DNA of 64,000 nt from Thalassia testudinum (Eukaryota > Streptophyta > Magnoliopsida > Alismatales > Hydrocharitaceae): assembly GCA_037157565.1 (NCBI GenBank), contig JAZHRO010000013.1:121038001-121102000 (forward strand), given 5' to 3'. The position numbers and the translations under genes were made by a program. Every line of letters begins with the position of its first letter. Position 1 is the stretch's first letter. The notes under the pieces are model-generated. The model worked only from the letters and a program-made list of their open reading frames with translations, did no database searches and was not told the DNA's origin. This document shows positions 1-10,147 of the stretch, one piece after another.

Positions 1-333
1 TGCAGGCCCATTCCCCGCCTCCGTCTCCGTTCTGTCCACCCCGCATTGCACCCGCAGCCGGCCGCCGCGCGCACTGCAGCGGCCGGTTACGGCCTCGCGC
101 CGACCTCCGCGACCCTCCGCGACCCTCCGCGACCACCTGCAGACCTCCTCCACGCTCGCTCCTCCACGCCTTCGCCCGCCCGTCGCCTTCGCGCATGCCT
201 GCAGGAACCCTACGCGAAGGTGCGCCCGCACCCGCCGTCTTCAGACGTCCGCCTCCGCCTTCAGACGACGCAGAGTCAGACGTCTGCCGCCTCCGGCAGA
301 CGTCTTAACTCGCGCGTCCGCGATCACTCCTTC
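1..333. other. GC-rich LTR-like sequence, element unknown
   Basis: A very GC-rich stretch with repeats built on CTCCGCGACC and CTGCAG, ending in a CT tract. It resembles in style the GC-rich central part of the LTRs seen elsewhere in the window, especially LTR-D1 (about 43,000-43,500), which is also full of CTGCAGACC. The open frame running through it has the low-complexity Pro/Arg/Ala composition typical of translated GC-rich LTR sequence, so I do not call it a gene. It could be part of the missing 5' LTR of NA-1 or of another element; no boundary is visible. Confidence 0.4.
279..306. repeat. perfect inverted repeat containing GACGTC
   Basis: Arms AGACGTCTGCCG and CGGCAGACGTCT, 12 bp each and perfectly complementary, flank a 4-nt centre. 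Each arm holds the palindrome AGACGTCT. A palindrome with the same outer part occurs in LTR-D1 (42,889-42,916) and, imperfectly, in the ATH-D2 LTR (62,060-62,085). Confidence 0.85.
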
Positions 334-624
334 GCCCGCTCTCTCTCTGCCGATCTCTCTCTGTCTGGCGCTCTCTACTCTCTCTCACGTACTCTCTCTC
401 TCTCTCACGTATTCTCTCTCTCTCTCTCTTTTTTTTACTCACAGCAACACACACACACATTCACCGACACACACACACCTATACCGACACATACACACAC
501 ACTCACTCACTTATGGTAACATATATACATATATATATATATACATACATATATCTATATATATATACTTATATACATAGTATAGCTATATAGTTATGTA
601 TACATACATATATATATAATATAC

Positions 625-657
<33 letters not shown>

Positions 658-905
658 CTACTTATATATACATCTATATACTTATACATATACTTATATC
701 TATATAGACATATATACTTATATACATATATATATATACATATCTATATACATATATATATACTTATATACATATATATACACATATATATCTATATATA
801 TATATATCTATACATATATAACTATACATTTATATATATATAGATATATTTACTTATATACATACATATGTACATATATTTTCATGTTATTTATTATACG
901 CTGTA
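334..905. repeat. compound microsatellite (CT)n-(CA)n-(TA)n
   Basis: Three dinucleotide tracts follow one another: CT-rich about 341-434, CA-rich about 449-503, and a long imperfect TA/TATACA tract about 508-885. Nothing coding is visible. Replication slippage is the likely origin; length here is prone to assembly error. Confidence 0.9.
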
Positions 906-2684
906 TCGCGGGGATATCTACACCAGTTGCTAATATTCCCTGATACACGCGTACGAAAAAAAGCGTGGTCCCATACATCATCCATCCTCCATCCACACTT
1001 CACGTGGCACCTAGTCGTGTTGGTTGCGTCTCTCTAGACATCGACTGACTCGACATAGTGCTACACTCCATCGCCACCTCCACCCCCACCCCTTTATATA
1101 TATACTACATATAAATATATATCTATAGCTACTATATTTACTTTCTATCTGTTATCTTTCTTCTTAGTAAAAAGATAAGAAAAGGTATAAAAGTGAAAAG
1201 ATAATCTTTGATTTGCAGGTACCCCGTCTTGCGAGTAGCAAGGCGTGTTTTGGAACTCTGTTTTGGCTAAAAGCCAAGGACACAATTTTGAGGGTGTGCC
1301 TCAAGAACAAGGATTACCAGAAAAAAACCTAAATAAGAAAAATACCAAAAACACAATAAACGAACGGAAGAGACGCGTTTTAAGGACAACGTAGGAACTC
1401 GACTTAAACCCCACTTCCCTGAGTTCGACCCTGGGCCTAAAAGTGACAAGATAAAATCAATTAGGCCAGGTTAAAAATTTCTGTAAAGAGATGGTTAGGT
1501 TCAAATTAGGTTAACCACTATATGTATTTCAACGATAAAATCATCATATTAACAACCTATCTGTGCCGACCCATCAGGAGGCATTGGATTTGTTTTATCA
1601 CCTCCATTCCACATTCATTCTCACATCGTCTAATGCCCTATTTTCCTTTTTACTTGATGGTTGTAAGAATTCGGCACATGGATGGCGAAGTGACGCATCC
1701 AACGGTAGCAAGGGAGTAGGCGTCTCGAGGACCGATAGTGAGTAACCTCTCTCTCATTGTTTGCTTGCATAAAAAAAAGCTAAAAAAAAAATTGTAAAAA
1801 CTAAAAAAAATTGGCGTGGTGTATGATTGCTTGACCCACATCCTTAACACATCACCCCACAAAAAAATGTACACTCTAACATTCTGAACAAATTCTTGGA
1901 GTGTTCTTTTCTTTTTCTTGAGTGGTGTTTGCGAAGCCACCATGAGTTGACCTGGGCCGCACCACTTAACCATAAAACTGACTCATCTAATAGAAGCTGC
2001 ATGATCATTAGGATGAGTACACTATGGTTTTAGAGCCTCTACAGAATAAAAAGAAATCTACTTTCACCAATTTGTGTGCAGAACTTGACGTGCCCACTGA
2101 AACTTGTTTGAAAACATTAAGACACGTCAACCCTAAAAAGTACTAAAGTAAGGATGAAACACTAAAAGACACCACATCTTAATAAATCCTTGCTTGAAAA
2201 CCATGTTTTACTAAAAGCACACACTTTGAAAATGGAAAATTAAGAGGCACCACCCCAATCAACGCCTCACCACATCACCCTAAGCACAAGCACTATCCTA
2301 ACCCTCTAAAACTGAGTAGACGTGCCCTAGGCAGGACTGAGTTAAGTCTCAAAAAGTGAGGTTTTGTTCGCTAGGCACTTGGCTTTCATTCCCTTGGTAG
2401 AATCTGGTGACTAGGCTGCGGGGTAGTGTCAAACGACCGTAGTTGTGGGGTCTATGGAACCGGAGGCACAAGCCAAAGGAAGAACCTTCCCTGCAATCCC
2501 CTCGTAATCAGCCTGGCCAGATTAGCCTTGGGAAGGGGAGTCCAGTGCTTACGGACTTAATCAACCTTTGTTAGATTTCTAGGTCTCCTAAGGAATACAC
2601 CATAAGGACTAGGCTTGTTTGCTTGGTTGAGGACACAACTCTCTCGCATCTGTTCTTCCCTCATCCCTCCATTTCTTCCAAACC
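906..2684 (+). other. non-coding sequence upstream of the NA-1 ORF
   Basis: No coding region is supported; open frames are short and shift. From about 2,000 onward it looks like the long leader that precedes the ORF in NA-A and NA-B, so it is probably the NA-1 leader. Where the 5' LTR of NA-1 ends is not visible: sequence matching the U5 end of its 3' LTR (about 6,790-7,099) is not found here. A poor PBS-like string near 1,566-1,583 is too degenerate to call. Confidence 0.4.
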
Positions 2685-4244
2685 ATGGATTTCAATGCCT
2701 ATCCATCTTACCCAAACTACCCCCAACAGGATTTGTATGCTAACCCAAGTGGACCATATCCGTAGCCTACTTGGGCTAACCAACCACCAAGTTGGGGATA
2801 CAACCTTGAATATCCCTCTTGGCCCAACTATGACCAAACCGCACCAACCTCTTATTGGAATACAACCAACATAGCCACCCAAAGGTACGATTCAAATTGT
2901 GGGGCTCCATATCTCGATTGTCCTCACGATGCCTCCTCATTTAGGTCCGACCCGCTCTACTGTGATAGGACCTACACTTTAGGAGAACACCAAGAACCCT
3001 ACCCATCTCAGGATAATAACCAAGAAAGGTCATCTGAATTCAACAACCTTGCCTACTTGACCTTTGGATTAGAAGGAGTTCTAGACAAATGGAAATCAGA
3101 AAATGATCAGAAATCTAGGCAAGCCCAGGATCATCAACCATTGATTTGGTCCCTTGATGAAGAATCTGACTGGGAGGAGGACTTAGAACCTCAACTATTC
3201 TAGAGTAGGACCAAATAGAGAATGGTTCCTCTTGAAGAACTAGACCCTGAACATGATAGAATAGAGGACCCACCCAAGAACCTAAACACCAGTATGGATT
3301 CTGATCCACAACCTCAACCATACTCTCTTAACCTGGATTTCAAGGAGAAAATCCAAAGGACACCAAATGACACCATGTCAATTCTTGATAACCTCCAGTT
3401 AGAACTACACAGACAGAATCAAGAATTGGTTAAAGGGCAACATGCCATGTTGGATTTGTTCCAACAATTGGGGGAAGAAGGCCAAAGAAAGCTGTTGCAC
3501 ACAACGCCATTCATGGAATTCATAAAGCAAGGACCTACCATGATCAATTGGACTACACCCAGTCATCCTGATTTGGTTCAGTCCACCATTGATACCCCTC
3601 AGGAGTTGGACAGCTCAATGGATAAGGACAGTAAGGATTCCTCGGAACACAAATTGGGGAGCATTGAGAACAAACATCAGGAAGAAACTAAGAATGTAAA
3701 GGGAGAGGACTTGGAATCCAAACCTAATCGGCCCAAGAGAAGCAATGCAGTGGAAGCAGCAGCCAACATCGGAGAATGAGAATGGAGTTACAATTTCAAA
3801 GAAATTGATTACGAATTGGTTGGAAATCCCATCACAAATTTGGAGGAGGGCCGAGAGAAAGAATATGATCTAGAGGATGAAATTGACCCTACCTCTAATG
3901 CAACCCCAAACAGTGAATCTGATACAAAGGAGGTTGAAGAAAATATTCTTGAGATCAAGGGCTTGGAGGGAATGAGCAATGAAACCGTAGTTGTGGAAGA
4001 GATGGATTCGTCTTTGGAGAGAGGCCTCATGCTTGATTGTAGGGCTCATTATAAAACTCTAGACTTTGTTACCTGCCCTACCAGAAAAAAGATCCTGCAA
4101 CCTGAATGCACTGGAATTGATACACTTTCGATGAATTGCAATTTTATGGGGACACAAGCTGAATATAAAACCTACATCTTTAGTGTCTGGCATGTCATAT
4201 TTGGGGTGCGTTCGTCCACAGCAACTTGTTTGCATGCCCACTGA
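2685..4244 (+). pseudogene. NA-1 ORF: unrecognised acidic, Pro/Gln-rich protein of a non-autonomous LTR element
   Basis: The frame opening at ATG 2685 (MDFNAYPSYPNY) stays the same for about 520 codons and is broken only by in-frame stops (2763, 3201, 3216, 3777) before the end at 4244. I chose this start because the NA-A and NA-B ORFs open with the comparable MDYSYSYHSDY and MDHPYSYHLDY. A mid-protein segment beginning MVPLEELDPEHD (3222) corresponds to MVPFEDLDPKDS in NA-B (49,867). The product is hydrophilic, rich in Asp, Glu, Pro and Gln, with no visible membrane segment, zinc knuckle, protease, RT or integrase motif. I do not recognise the family. It sits where gag-pol would be and ends just before the GCATGGGGG tract that follows pol in the autonomous elements. 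A highly degenerate gag or an accessory protein are both possible. Confidence 0.6.
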
Positions 4245-4938
4245 CTAAGAGAGGATTTGACACGGGCATGCATGATATAGAATCCCCGCCCCTTAGGAAT
4301 GGGACTCCACCACAACCTTTTTTGCATCTGTGGACTTCTGATTTTGGGTCTGGTTGATTTTGTACAGACCTCCTTGACCTAAGCCATTCCTGTTTGTGCA
4401 CCGCCTAGCTGGAGGCGTTAAACTCAGCGCTACCTGAGAGGTAAGCCAGAGGATTCAGACTGATCTGGTAGTTTACGTCACTCAGGTACTATCTTTTTGA
4501 ACCCTTTTGCATCCATGAATCTGCCAATGAGGACATTGTCCAACTTAAGCATGGGGGTGATGGTAAATTTCATAATCCTGAGCTCAATTAATCAGTATGA
4601 ATGAATTAAAAAAAAATTTGAATTTAGGAAGAAAACTTAGGCATTAGAAACTTGTCAATAGTGGGAAATAATACAAAAGGAACCTAAACACTTAGACTTT
4701 TCAGGCCTTCAGGCTTAATCAGCCCTGGTGCCTGTTAAAATATGGATTTAGCGGCGAATCCTTGCAACCTTAAGCTATTCTAATCCACCTATTAAATAAG
4801 GTAATAAGTACATGACTTATCAACTCACCCTATAACTCAGAAAAACTTTGAGTCTAAGCATCTGCACACACTTTTGCACAGGCTCATTTCTCGGAGATTT
4901 TGACAGAAATTGGGTAGCTAATGAACAATCTAGGGTGG

Positions 4939-4996
4939 TATGGCTGGCATGTTGTCGTGGGTAACAGCCCATTGGCAGGTTGTCCAGAACCCAGCC
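4939..4996 (+). repeat. 3' UTR structured motif, copy 1 of 2 (NA-1)
   Basis: Reads TATGGCTGGC ... GTGGGTAACAGCCCATTGG ... GGTTGTCCAG ... CCCAGC. It contains an inner hairpin (TGGG/CCCA) and an outer pairing GGCTGG with CCAGCC. The same motif occurs as a pair in ATH-E and ATH-C, always in the 3' UTR. Confidence 0.75.
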
Positions 4997-5114
4997 ATGG
5001 GTCATTTCTTTTTCATTGCCTTTAGGTACATTTGAGATCAGGGAAGCCACCTACAAAAAAAAAAAAAAAATTGAACAAGAAGGAAAGAAAATAAACCACA
5101 CTTCACCGCACAAG

Positions 5115-5171
5115 TATGGCTGGCAAGCGATCATGGGTAACAACCCATTGGTCGGTTGTCCAGAGCCCAGC
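5115..5171 (+). repeat. 3' UTR structured motif, copy 2 of 2 (NA-1)
   Basis: Second copy, 119 bp after the last base of copy 1. The inner hairpin is stronger here: ATGGGT, loop AACA, ACCCAT. It is preceded by CTTCACCGCACAAG, a flank shared with the second copies in ATH-E and ATH-C. Confidence 0.75.
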
Positions 5172-5706
5172 TCAATAATTACACAAAAAGACCAAAACAC
5201 CTAAGGAAGAAGCGGGGAAGAAGTACAAGCCGGGGAGATATACACTGGAAAAATCCTTGTGTTGACCCCAATTAAAATAAACGTAGGGAGAAAGCTACCA
5301 ATCGAACAAATACACCTTCAGGCAAAAATTTATTTCCTCTTCCGGTCACCTAGAAGCGTACAAACTCGAAGTCTGTCTCAATTACCGTTAAGTGAGTCGA
5401 TCACAACATTTACACCAAGATGCTTAGCACTTAGGGTTTTGATCGAGTTTTGGGTGGGTTGGGTAGCCGTAAAAAGTTACCAACCCACACTGAATTCCGA
5501 AAAAATTCTAAAAAAAAGATATATATACAGATGTATAGTTATATACATTAAAGTAAGGATTCAGGTGATTCGTATTTTGGCAGACACTTGGGCGCTGCTT
5601 GGTCTTTGTAGATTAAGATCTTCGTATATTTCCTCTTGTTGACAAGTAACGAAGTGCCTAAGCAATTACTTCTTAAATTCTGGAAGGAAATAAAGACTAG
5701 AATAAA

Positions 5707-5743
5707 CCTTGCAAGGGACTAGCAAGGAGTAAGCATGGGGGTA
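5707..5743 (+). other. hairpin plus polypurine tract before NA-1 3' LTR
   Basis: Arms CCTTGCAAG and CTAGCAAGG around the loop GGA (one mismatch), then AAGCATGGGGG at 5731-5741, directly before the LTR. The PPT primes plus-strand DNA synthesis in LTR elements. The outer pairs are CC/GG where the other elements have TT/AA, a compensatory change. Confidence 0.8.
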
Positions 5744-7099
5744 TGATAACACCACACAAGGGGGTAGTAATTAGGTTGAATATGGCCCATCTTCAGAATG
5801 AAAGGCACAACATAAGTAGAATAGGAGCATTGCATGCATCAAGTACCAAGATTGCTTATAAACGTATTAATGGCTATTTGTGTAAAGCATTTGTCAAAGC
5901 AGGCCTCAGATGAGCAATCGGACCACACGGATGGATTCAGAATGACGAACGGAGTCCAATGGACTCAAGATCGGCCAAATCCGACATCCGGAGCTCCCAC
6001 AAAGGGCCCAAGAAATTCTGACCGTTGATCTGGAGATCAACGGCCTAGAGAGCACCACGTCTGCCCACCCCCACCGCTCGCACACCCTCAGCCGGCCAAG
6101 GACAAATCTCAGCCGTCGATCTTCAATCGAACTGCCAAGATCCGCGCTCTCGCCCGCGGTCGCCGCGACAAAATGCAAGCGTGGCGCAACGGTTAGCGCG
6201 CACGCCCACATCACCGCGACGCGTGTTCGAGCCGCGCGGAGCAGAAATTGAAGGCGAGCGAAGGGTGCGAAAAAATTGGGCCGCCCGATCAGCAGCGGGT
6301 GGCCAGGATCTCGCCACGCGACACGACGACAACTCGCGAGCGCCCACGCGTGCGCGCACGCCGGGCGGAAAGGCACGCGCACACGTGCGCCCAAGGCGCG
6401 ATCTCAGCGAGGGCGCAGAAGGCTCTCAGCCGTCCGATCTTCGATCGGACCGCTCTCGTTCAGCGGCCACGGATTGCGCGAAGAGGAAGATCGGGGTGGG
6501 TAGCTGACCGGTGGCAGGAGGGCTTCACCGACGTTTGTGGAAGCGATTTTAGCGATGCTCTGGATGTCGCTAAAGCCCATTCTTCTTTTTGGAAGCCCTT
6601 AACTCTATTTAAACCCCCTTCTACCACCATTCAAGGCATACTCTCCCACTTGCAACTACTCCACTCCTCTCTTAGCTGGCTTTAGGCACTTTTGTAAGCG
6701 TCGGAGACGACGAGCCGCCGACGGAGCCTCCTCCACTGCCGTGGCTGCCTCATCGCTCTCCACTCTCTCTCTATCTCTCTCTCTCATTTAAGCTTTCATT
6801 TACTTTTGTTGAAGCATGTATTTAATGTTGTAAACTATGAACTATGATTGCATGTTTAATGAAACTACTTTCCATTTAATCGTCATTTTAATTCCTGTTC
6901 AAAGTGCATGATCAAAACCAAGAGCTTTCTAACCCTAAACTCTCTCTCTCTCTCTCGCTTTTCAAAACCGTCTATTTCGCAAGCAAAACTCCGCCTTTTT
7001 CGTGACAACAAGTGATAAACAAAATCCGATTTCCACGCCTCCCTGAGACCGACACTTGAACTCACTTCCATTTACTTCTTTTAAAATAGACGTATCAAG
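5744..7099 (+). mobile_element. 3' LTR of NA-1
   Basis: Begins TGATAACACC right after the PPT. It ends probably at GACGTATCA (7099), judged by the U5-like wording CCTCCCTGAGACCGACACT just before, which parallels CCTCCCTGTG in NA-A and D1. A TATA-like TATTTAAA lies near 6606. It contains a tRNA-like module (6178-6243), a hairpin GTCCGATC/GATCGGAC (6432-6450), and CT tracts (6765-6790, 6942-6958). The end is not certain: 49 bp (7100-7148) separate it from the ATH-E integrase, so an end nearer 7143 is possible. Confidence 0.7.
6178..6243 (+). other. tRNA-like module (pol III A and B boxes) inside NA-1 LTR
   Basis: A-box-like TGGCGCAACGG (6182-6192) and B-box-like GTTCGAGCC (6225-6233), 32 nt apart, the spacing expected of a tRNA without intron. 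The rest does not fold into a full cloverleaf with a proper acceptor stem, so it is not called a tRNA gene. A SINE head or captured tRNA are the likely origins. Confidence 0.5.
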
Positions 7100-7148
7100 T
7101 GCGACTATAATGACACCTCTTAACACACACGCACAAGAGCACGTTAAT

Positions 7149-7623
7149 CGGCATGTCTCCATTCCGTTTGGTGTATGGAAAGGCGTGCCATCTACCCGTA
7201 GAGATTGAACACAGGGCATTCTGGGCAATCAAACAATGTAATTTAGATCTGAATCTAGCTGGGAAGACCAGGAAACTCCAACTATCTGAGTTGGAGGAGC
7301 TTAGAAATGATGCTTATGAGAATGCCAAGATCTATAAGGCTCAGACCAAAGCTCTACATGATCAACTGATTTCCCGCAAGAGCTTTGAACCAAACCAAAA
7401 GGTTTGGTTATTCGATTCTAAACTTAAGCTCTTTCCTACCAAACATAGATCTAAATGGAATGGCCCATTCATAATTTACCAGATTTTTCCAAATGGAGCC
7501 GTTCAGATTTCTGACCCAAAGACGGGTAACACATTTAAAGTCAATGGTCAACGTCTGAAGCCTGTTGTTGACCGTATTCTTCCAGAACCCATCTCAGTCT
7601 CAGTTGCTCTAGCCATTTTGTGA
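7149..7623 (+). pseudogene. ATH-E integrase, C-terminal part (fragment)
   Basis: Integrase catalyses insertion of the element cDNA in the nucleus. Visible are the end of the core ([16 protein letters not shown]), a helical linker ([15 protein letters not shown]) and a C-terminal GPF-type module ([12 protein letters not shown]) ending with the Athila-typical NGQRLKP. About 157 codons are open to the stop at 7621. The N-terminal zinc finger and catalytic D,D,E are absent because NA-1 lies directly upstream; the missing part is presumably to the left of the window. It is very similar to the same region of ATH-C (31,983-32,477). Confidence 0.85.
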
Positions 7624-8196
7624 CCTGTTTGGCTGGACTTCGCCTAGCTGATGGCATTAAACTCAGCAGTTGTACATATGACACAAGGCTGATACGAGCT
7701 TCCTATTCAGGTGACATCTTTCATATTCTACCCTTTCTTTCATGTCTCTTTTTCAATGAGGACATTGCATCAGCTAGGCATGGGGGTGGATTCATTTTTG
7801 AATCATTTGATCAGCTTTGTAAGATTCATGTAAATTGTTTTTCTCTTCTTATCTATACATAAAAAAAAAATCAAAATTATGAAGGATTAGTTCGACATTA
7901 AGACTTTTCAATCTTAGGAAATTTTACATTAAGATCTGAACACAAAGACCCTTCAGGTCTTTGGACTTAATTGGCCCGTGTATCCACTAAAATGTGGATT
8001 TGTCTTTCGAGTCCTTGCCATCTTAATTCTATTGTAATTTGAGTAAATAAGTTTGGATGATAAGCACACGACTTATCAACCCGCCCTCTAATTTGAGGGA
8101 ACTTTGAGTTTTAAGCATCTACACACTTTCTTTACAGTGACTTGTTGTTCGTTGATTTTAATGGAAATTGGGTAGCTAATGAACCTTCTAGGGTGA

Positions 8197-8252
8197 TATG
8201 GCTGGCAAGTTATCATGGGTAACATCCCATAGGTAGGTTGTCCAGAGCCTAG
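8197..8252 (+). repeat. 3' UTR structured motif, copy 1 of 2 (ATH-E)
   Basis: TATGGCTGGCAAG ... ATGGGTAACATCCCAT ... GGTTGTCCAGAGCC. The inner stem ATGGG/CCCAT is intact. It matches the NA-1 and ATH-C motifs in sequence and position. Confidence 0.75.
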
Positions 8253-8395
8253 TCACTGGACCATTCTCTTGCTACCTTTTGGTAAATCTTCGACCAGGGG
8301 AGCCACCTACCTAAAAAGAGAAAAAGAAAATCAAAAAGAAAAGAAAAAGAAAAGGAGAAAAACAAAAAGAAATAAGCCACACTTCGCCGCACGAG

Positions 8396-8452
8396 TATGG
8401 TTGGCAAGTTGTCAGTGATAACAACTCATCGACTGGTTGTCCAGAACCTAGC
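8396..8452 (+). repeat. 3' UTR structured motif, copy 2 of 2 (ATH-E)
   Basis: TATGGTTGGCAAGTTGTC ... GATAACAACTCATC ... GGTTGTCCAGAACC, preceded by CTTCGCCGCACGAG. The inner stem is weaker than in NA-1. Confidence 0.75.
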
Positions 8453-8978
8453 TCAATAAATACATTGAAAATTCCCAATACACTTAGGAAGAAGCGGAGA
8501 AGTAGAATAAGCTGGGGAGATATACACTAGATTCACCCTTGTGTTGACCCCGTGAAAAGAAAAATAGGGAGAAAGCTATCAGTTGTAAAGATACACCTTA
8601 AGGCAGAATTCTTTTTAAGGTCACATAGAGGCGTACAAACCTGAAGTCCATTTTAACTACCGATCAACAAGTCTATCACATTCACAATAAGATGCTTAAA
8701 ACTTAGGGTTCTCATCAAATCTTGGGTGAGTTGAACGGCCGTAGAAAGCTACTCTTAAACCTTAAAATTTGAAATCCAAAAAATTAGAAAAGAGGAAAAA
8801 GAGAAAAAGAAAATTTTCTTTGAATAAGGTGGGGCTTGAGGTGGTCTGCATTTTGGCAGATACTCGGGCACTGTTGTGTCTTTGAAAGTTCAGATCCTAA
8901 GTAGATAGTTTCTTAATAATTGAAAATAACTCATGCGCAAATAATCTAACCTAATTTTTTTTATAAATAACATACAGT

Positions 8979-9015
8979 TTTTGCTAGGGACTAGCAAAAG
9001 ATAGGCATGGGGGTA
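8979..9015 (+). other. hairpin plus polypurine tract before ATH-E 3' LTR
   Basis: A perfect 9-bp stem TTTTGCTAG / CTAGCAAAA with loop GGA (8979-8999), then AGGCATGGGGG (9003-9013) and TA, directly before the LTR. Confidence 0.9.
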
Positions 9016-9629
9016 TGATGTAAACACGTTTACACTACTTAAGATGTCTATTTATGCATGTTCTTAAGCATAGGACTGCATTGCATGCTATAAATATTGC
9101 ATAACATGCGTCATCTTGCATTTAGAGTAGTTCGAATAAAATGGAGGTTAATTGCCTCCTTTTATGTGCTTGGACAGGGCAAACTTTTTATCCGGGCCTC
9201 GGATCGAAGATCCAACCATACAGATGCGATCAGAGTGATGATTGGAGTCAATGACTACAAGATCACCCTAATCAGGCACCTATAGCATCTAATAGTGACT
9301 GGGGAAACCTAGAAGATCAAGGGCCAAGATGGTGTAAATCCTTACTTCAAATGATAAATCCGACCGCACGGATGGATTCGGATCGACGATTGCAGCCTAG
9401 CAGCATGAAAATTGACTCAATCTGACACCCGTGGCACCATCAACAACATCTAGAAGATGGACGACCAAGATGGCGCCACGTAGCGCCATCTCATCCGTCC
9501 AACTGGCCCCCAGCACCGTCGTACCTTCTCTTCTTCAATTTGAGTGCCGCTTCTGGGCCATTAGATCTTGATCCAACAGCTGTGGATGCACGTGTTGAAA
9601 TCATCCACACGACCATCTGCGCTCCGCAG

Positions 9630-9682
9630 AGCAGCAGTCGCAAGGCACTCCATGTTCAAAAGACGCAGGTTCGAGTGCAGCG
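9630..9682 (+). other. tRNA-like module inside ATH-E LTR
   Basis: B-box-like GGTTCGAGTGC at 9668-9678 with a weaker A-box-like AGTCGCAAGGC about 30 nt upstream. It lies in the same relative LTR position as the module in NA-1. Confidence 0.4.
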
Positions 9683-10140
9683 AGCGGGCACACAGCGTGG
9701 GCGAGCGGGCGCGGGCGTGCATCGGATCTTGATCGGGCGGCCGTCCACGCTCAATAGCGTTGACGCGCTATCGCATGCCTACGCCTCACACGGCATCGCA
9801 CACGTTGGGGCAGGTGCACAGAAAGGCAGGCGAAGGCGCGATCTGGGCCGTTCGATCTCGCGATCGAACGACTATGGACGGTTGAACGTGCAGCACGCGT
9901 TGGGGCGGGCATGCAGTAAGGTGGGCGAAGGAGCGATCTCAACTGTCCGATCTCGCAATCGGACGGCTGTGGATGGCTGAACGTGCAGCGAGCATTAGGT
10001 GCAAGCAGACGAGCGGGCGCATGCGCCCAACGCCCACTACGCCCACGTTAGGGCTTTAGCGATGGTTTTATCCATCACTAAAGACCCCTTATTTCATGTT
10101 TTAATGATATAATGTCCAATTTGCCCCCACTCCTTGCAAC

Positions 10141-10147
10141 TATAAAA
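10141..10147 (+). promoter_or_regulatory. TATA box of ATH-E LTR
   Basis: TATAAAA followed by GGAGACCCCCTC, the expected arrangement of an LTR pol II promoter. Confidence 0.7.

Larger units (their letters stand above)
4245..5706 (+). other. NA-1 3' untranslated region
   Basis: Non-coding region between the ORF and the LTR. It starts with a short segment also seen after pol in other Athila elements (TTAAACTCAGC), then a GAGGACATT string followed by AAGCATGGGGGTG (4547-4559), an internal copy of the PPT-like tract. It holds two copies of a conserved hairpin motif (4939-4996 and 5115-5171) and an A-rich stretch between them. No gene is supported. Confidence 0.75.
7624..8978 (+). other. ATH-E 3' untranslated region
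   Basis: Starts with a conserved post-pol segment (ATTAAACTCAGC) and the internal GAGGACATTGC followed by AGGCATGGGGG (7776-7786). It holds two structured motif copies (8197-8252, 8396-8452) separated by an AAAGA-rich tract. No coding region is supported. Confidence 0.8.

Noticed and set aside
46..519. 157-codon frame at window start
   Set aside because: Runs through GC-rich repeats into CT and CA microsatellites; no conserved features.
1563..1583. Possible PBS (TGTGCCGACCCATCAGGAGG) that would mark the NA-1 5' LTR end
   Set aside because: Too many differences from the tRNA-Asp-type sites, and sequence before it does not match the U5 of the NA-1 3' LTR.
6178..6243. Functional tRNA gene
   Set aside because: A and B boxes are present but no complete cloverleaf or acceptor stem; kept as a tRNA-like module.
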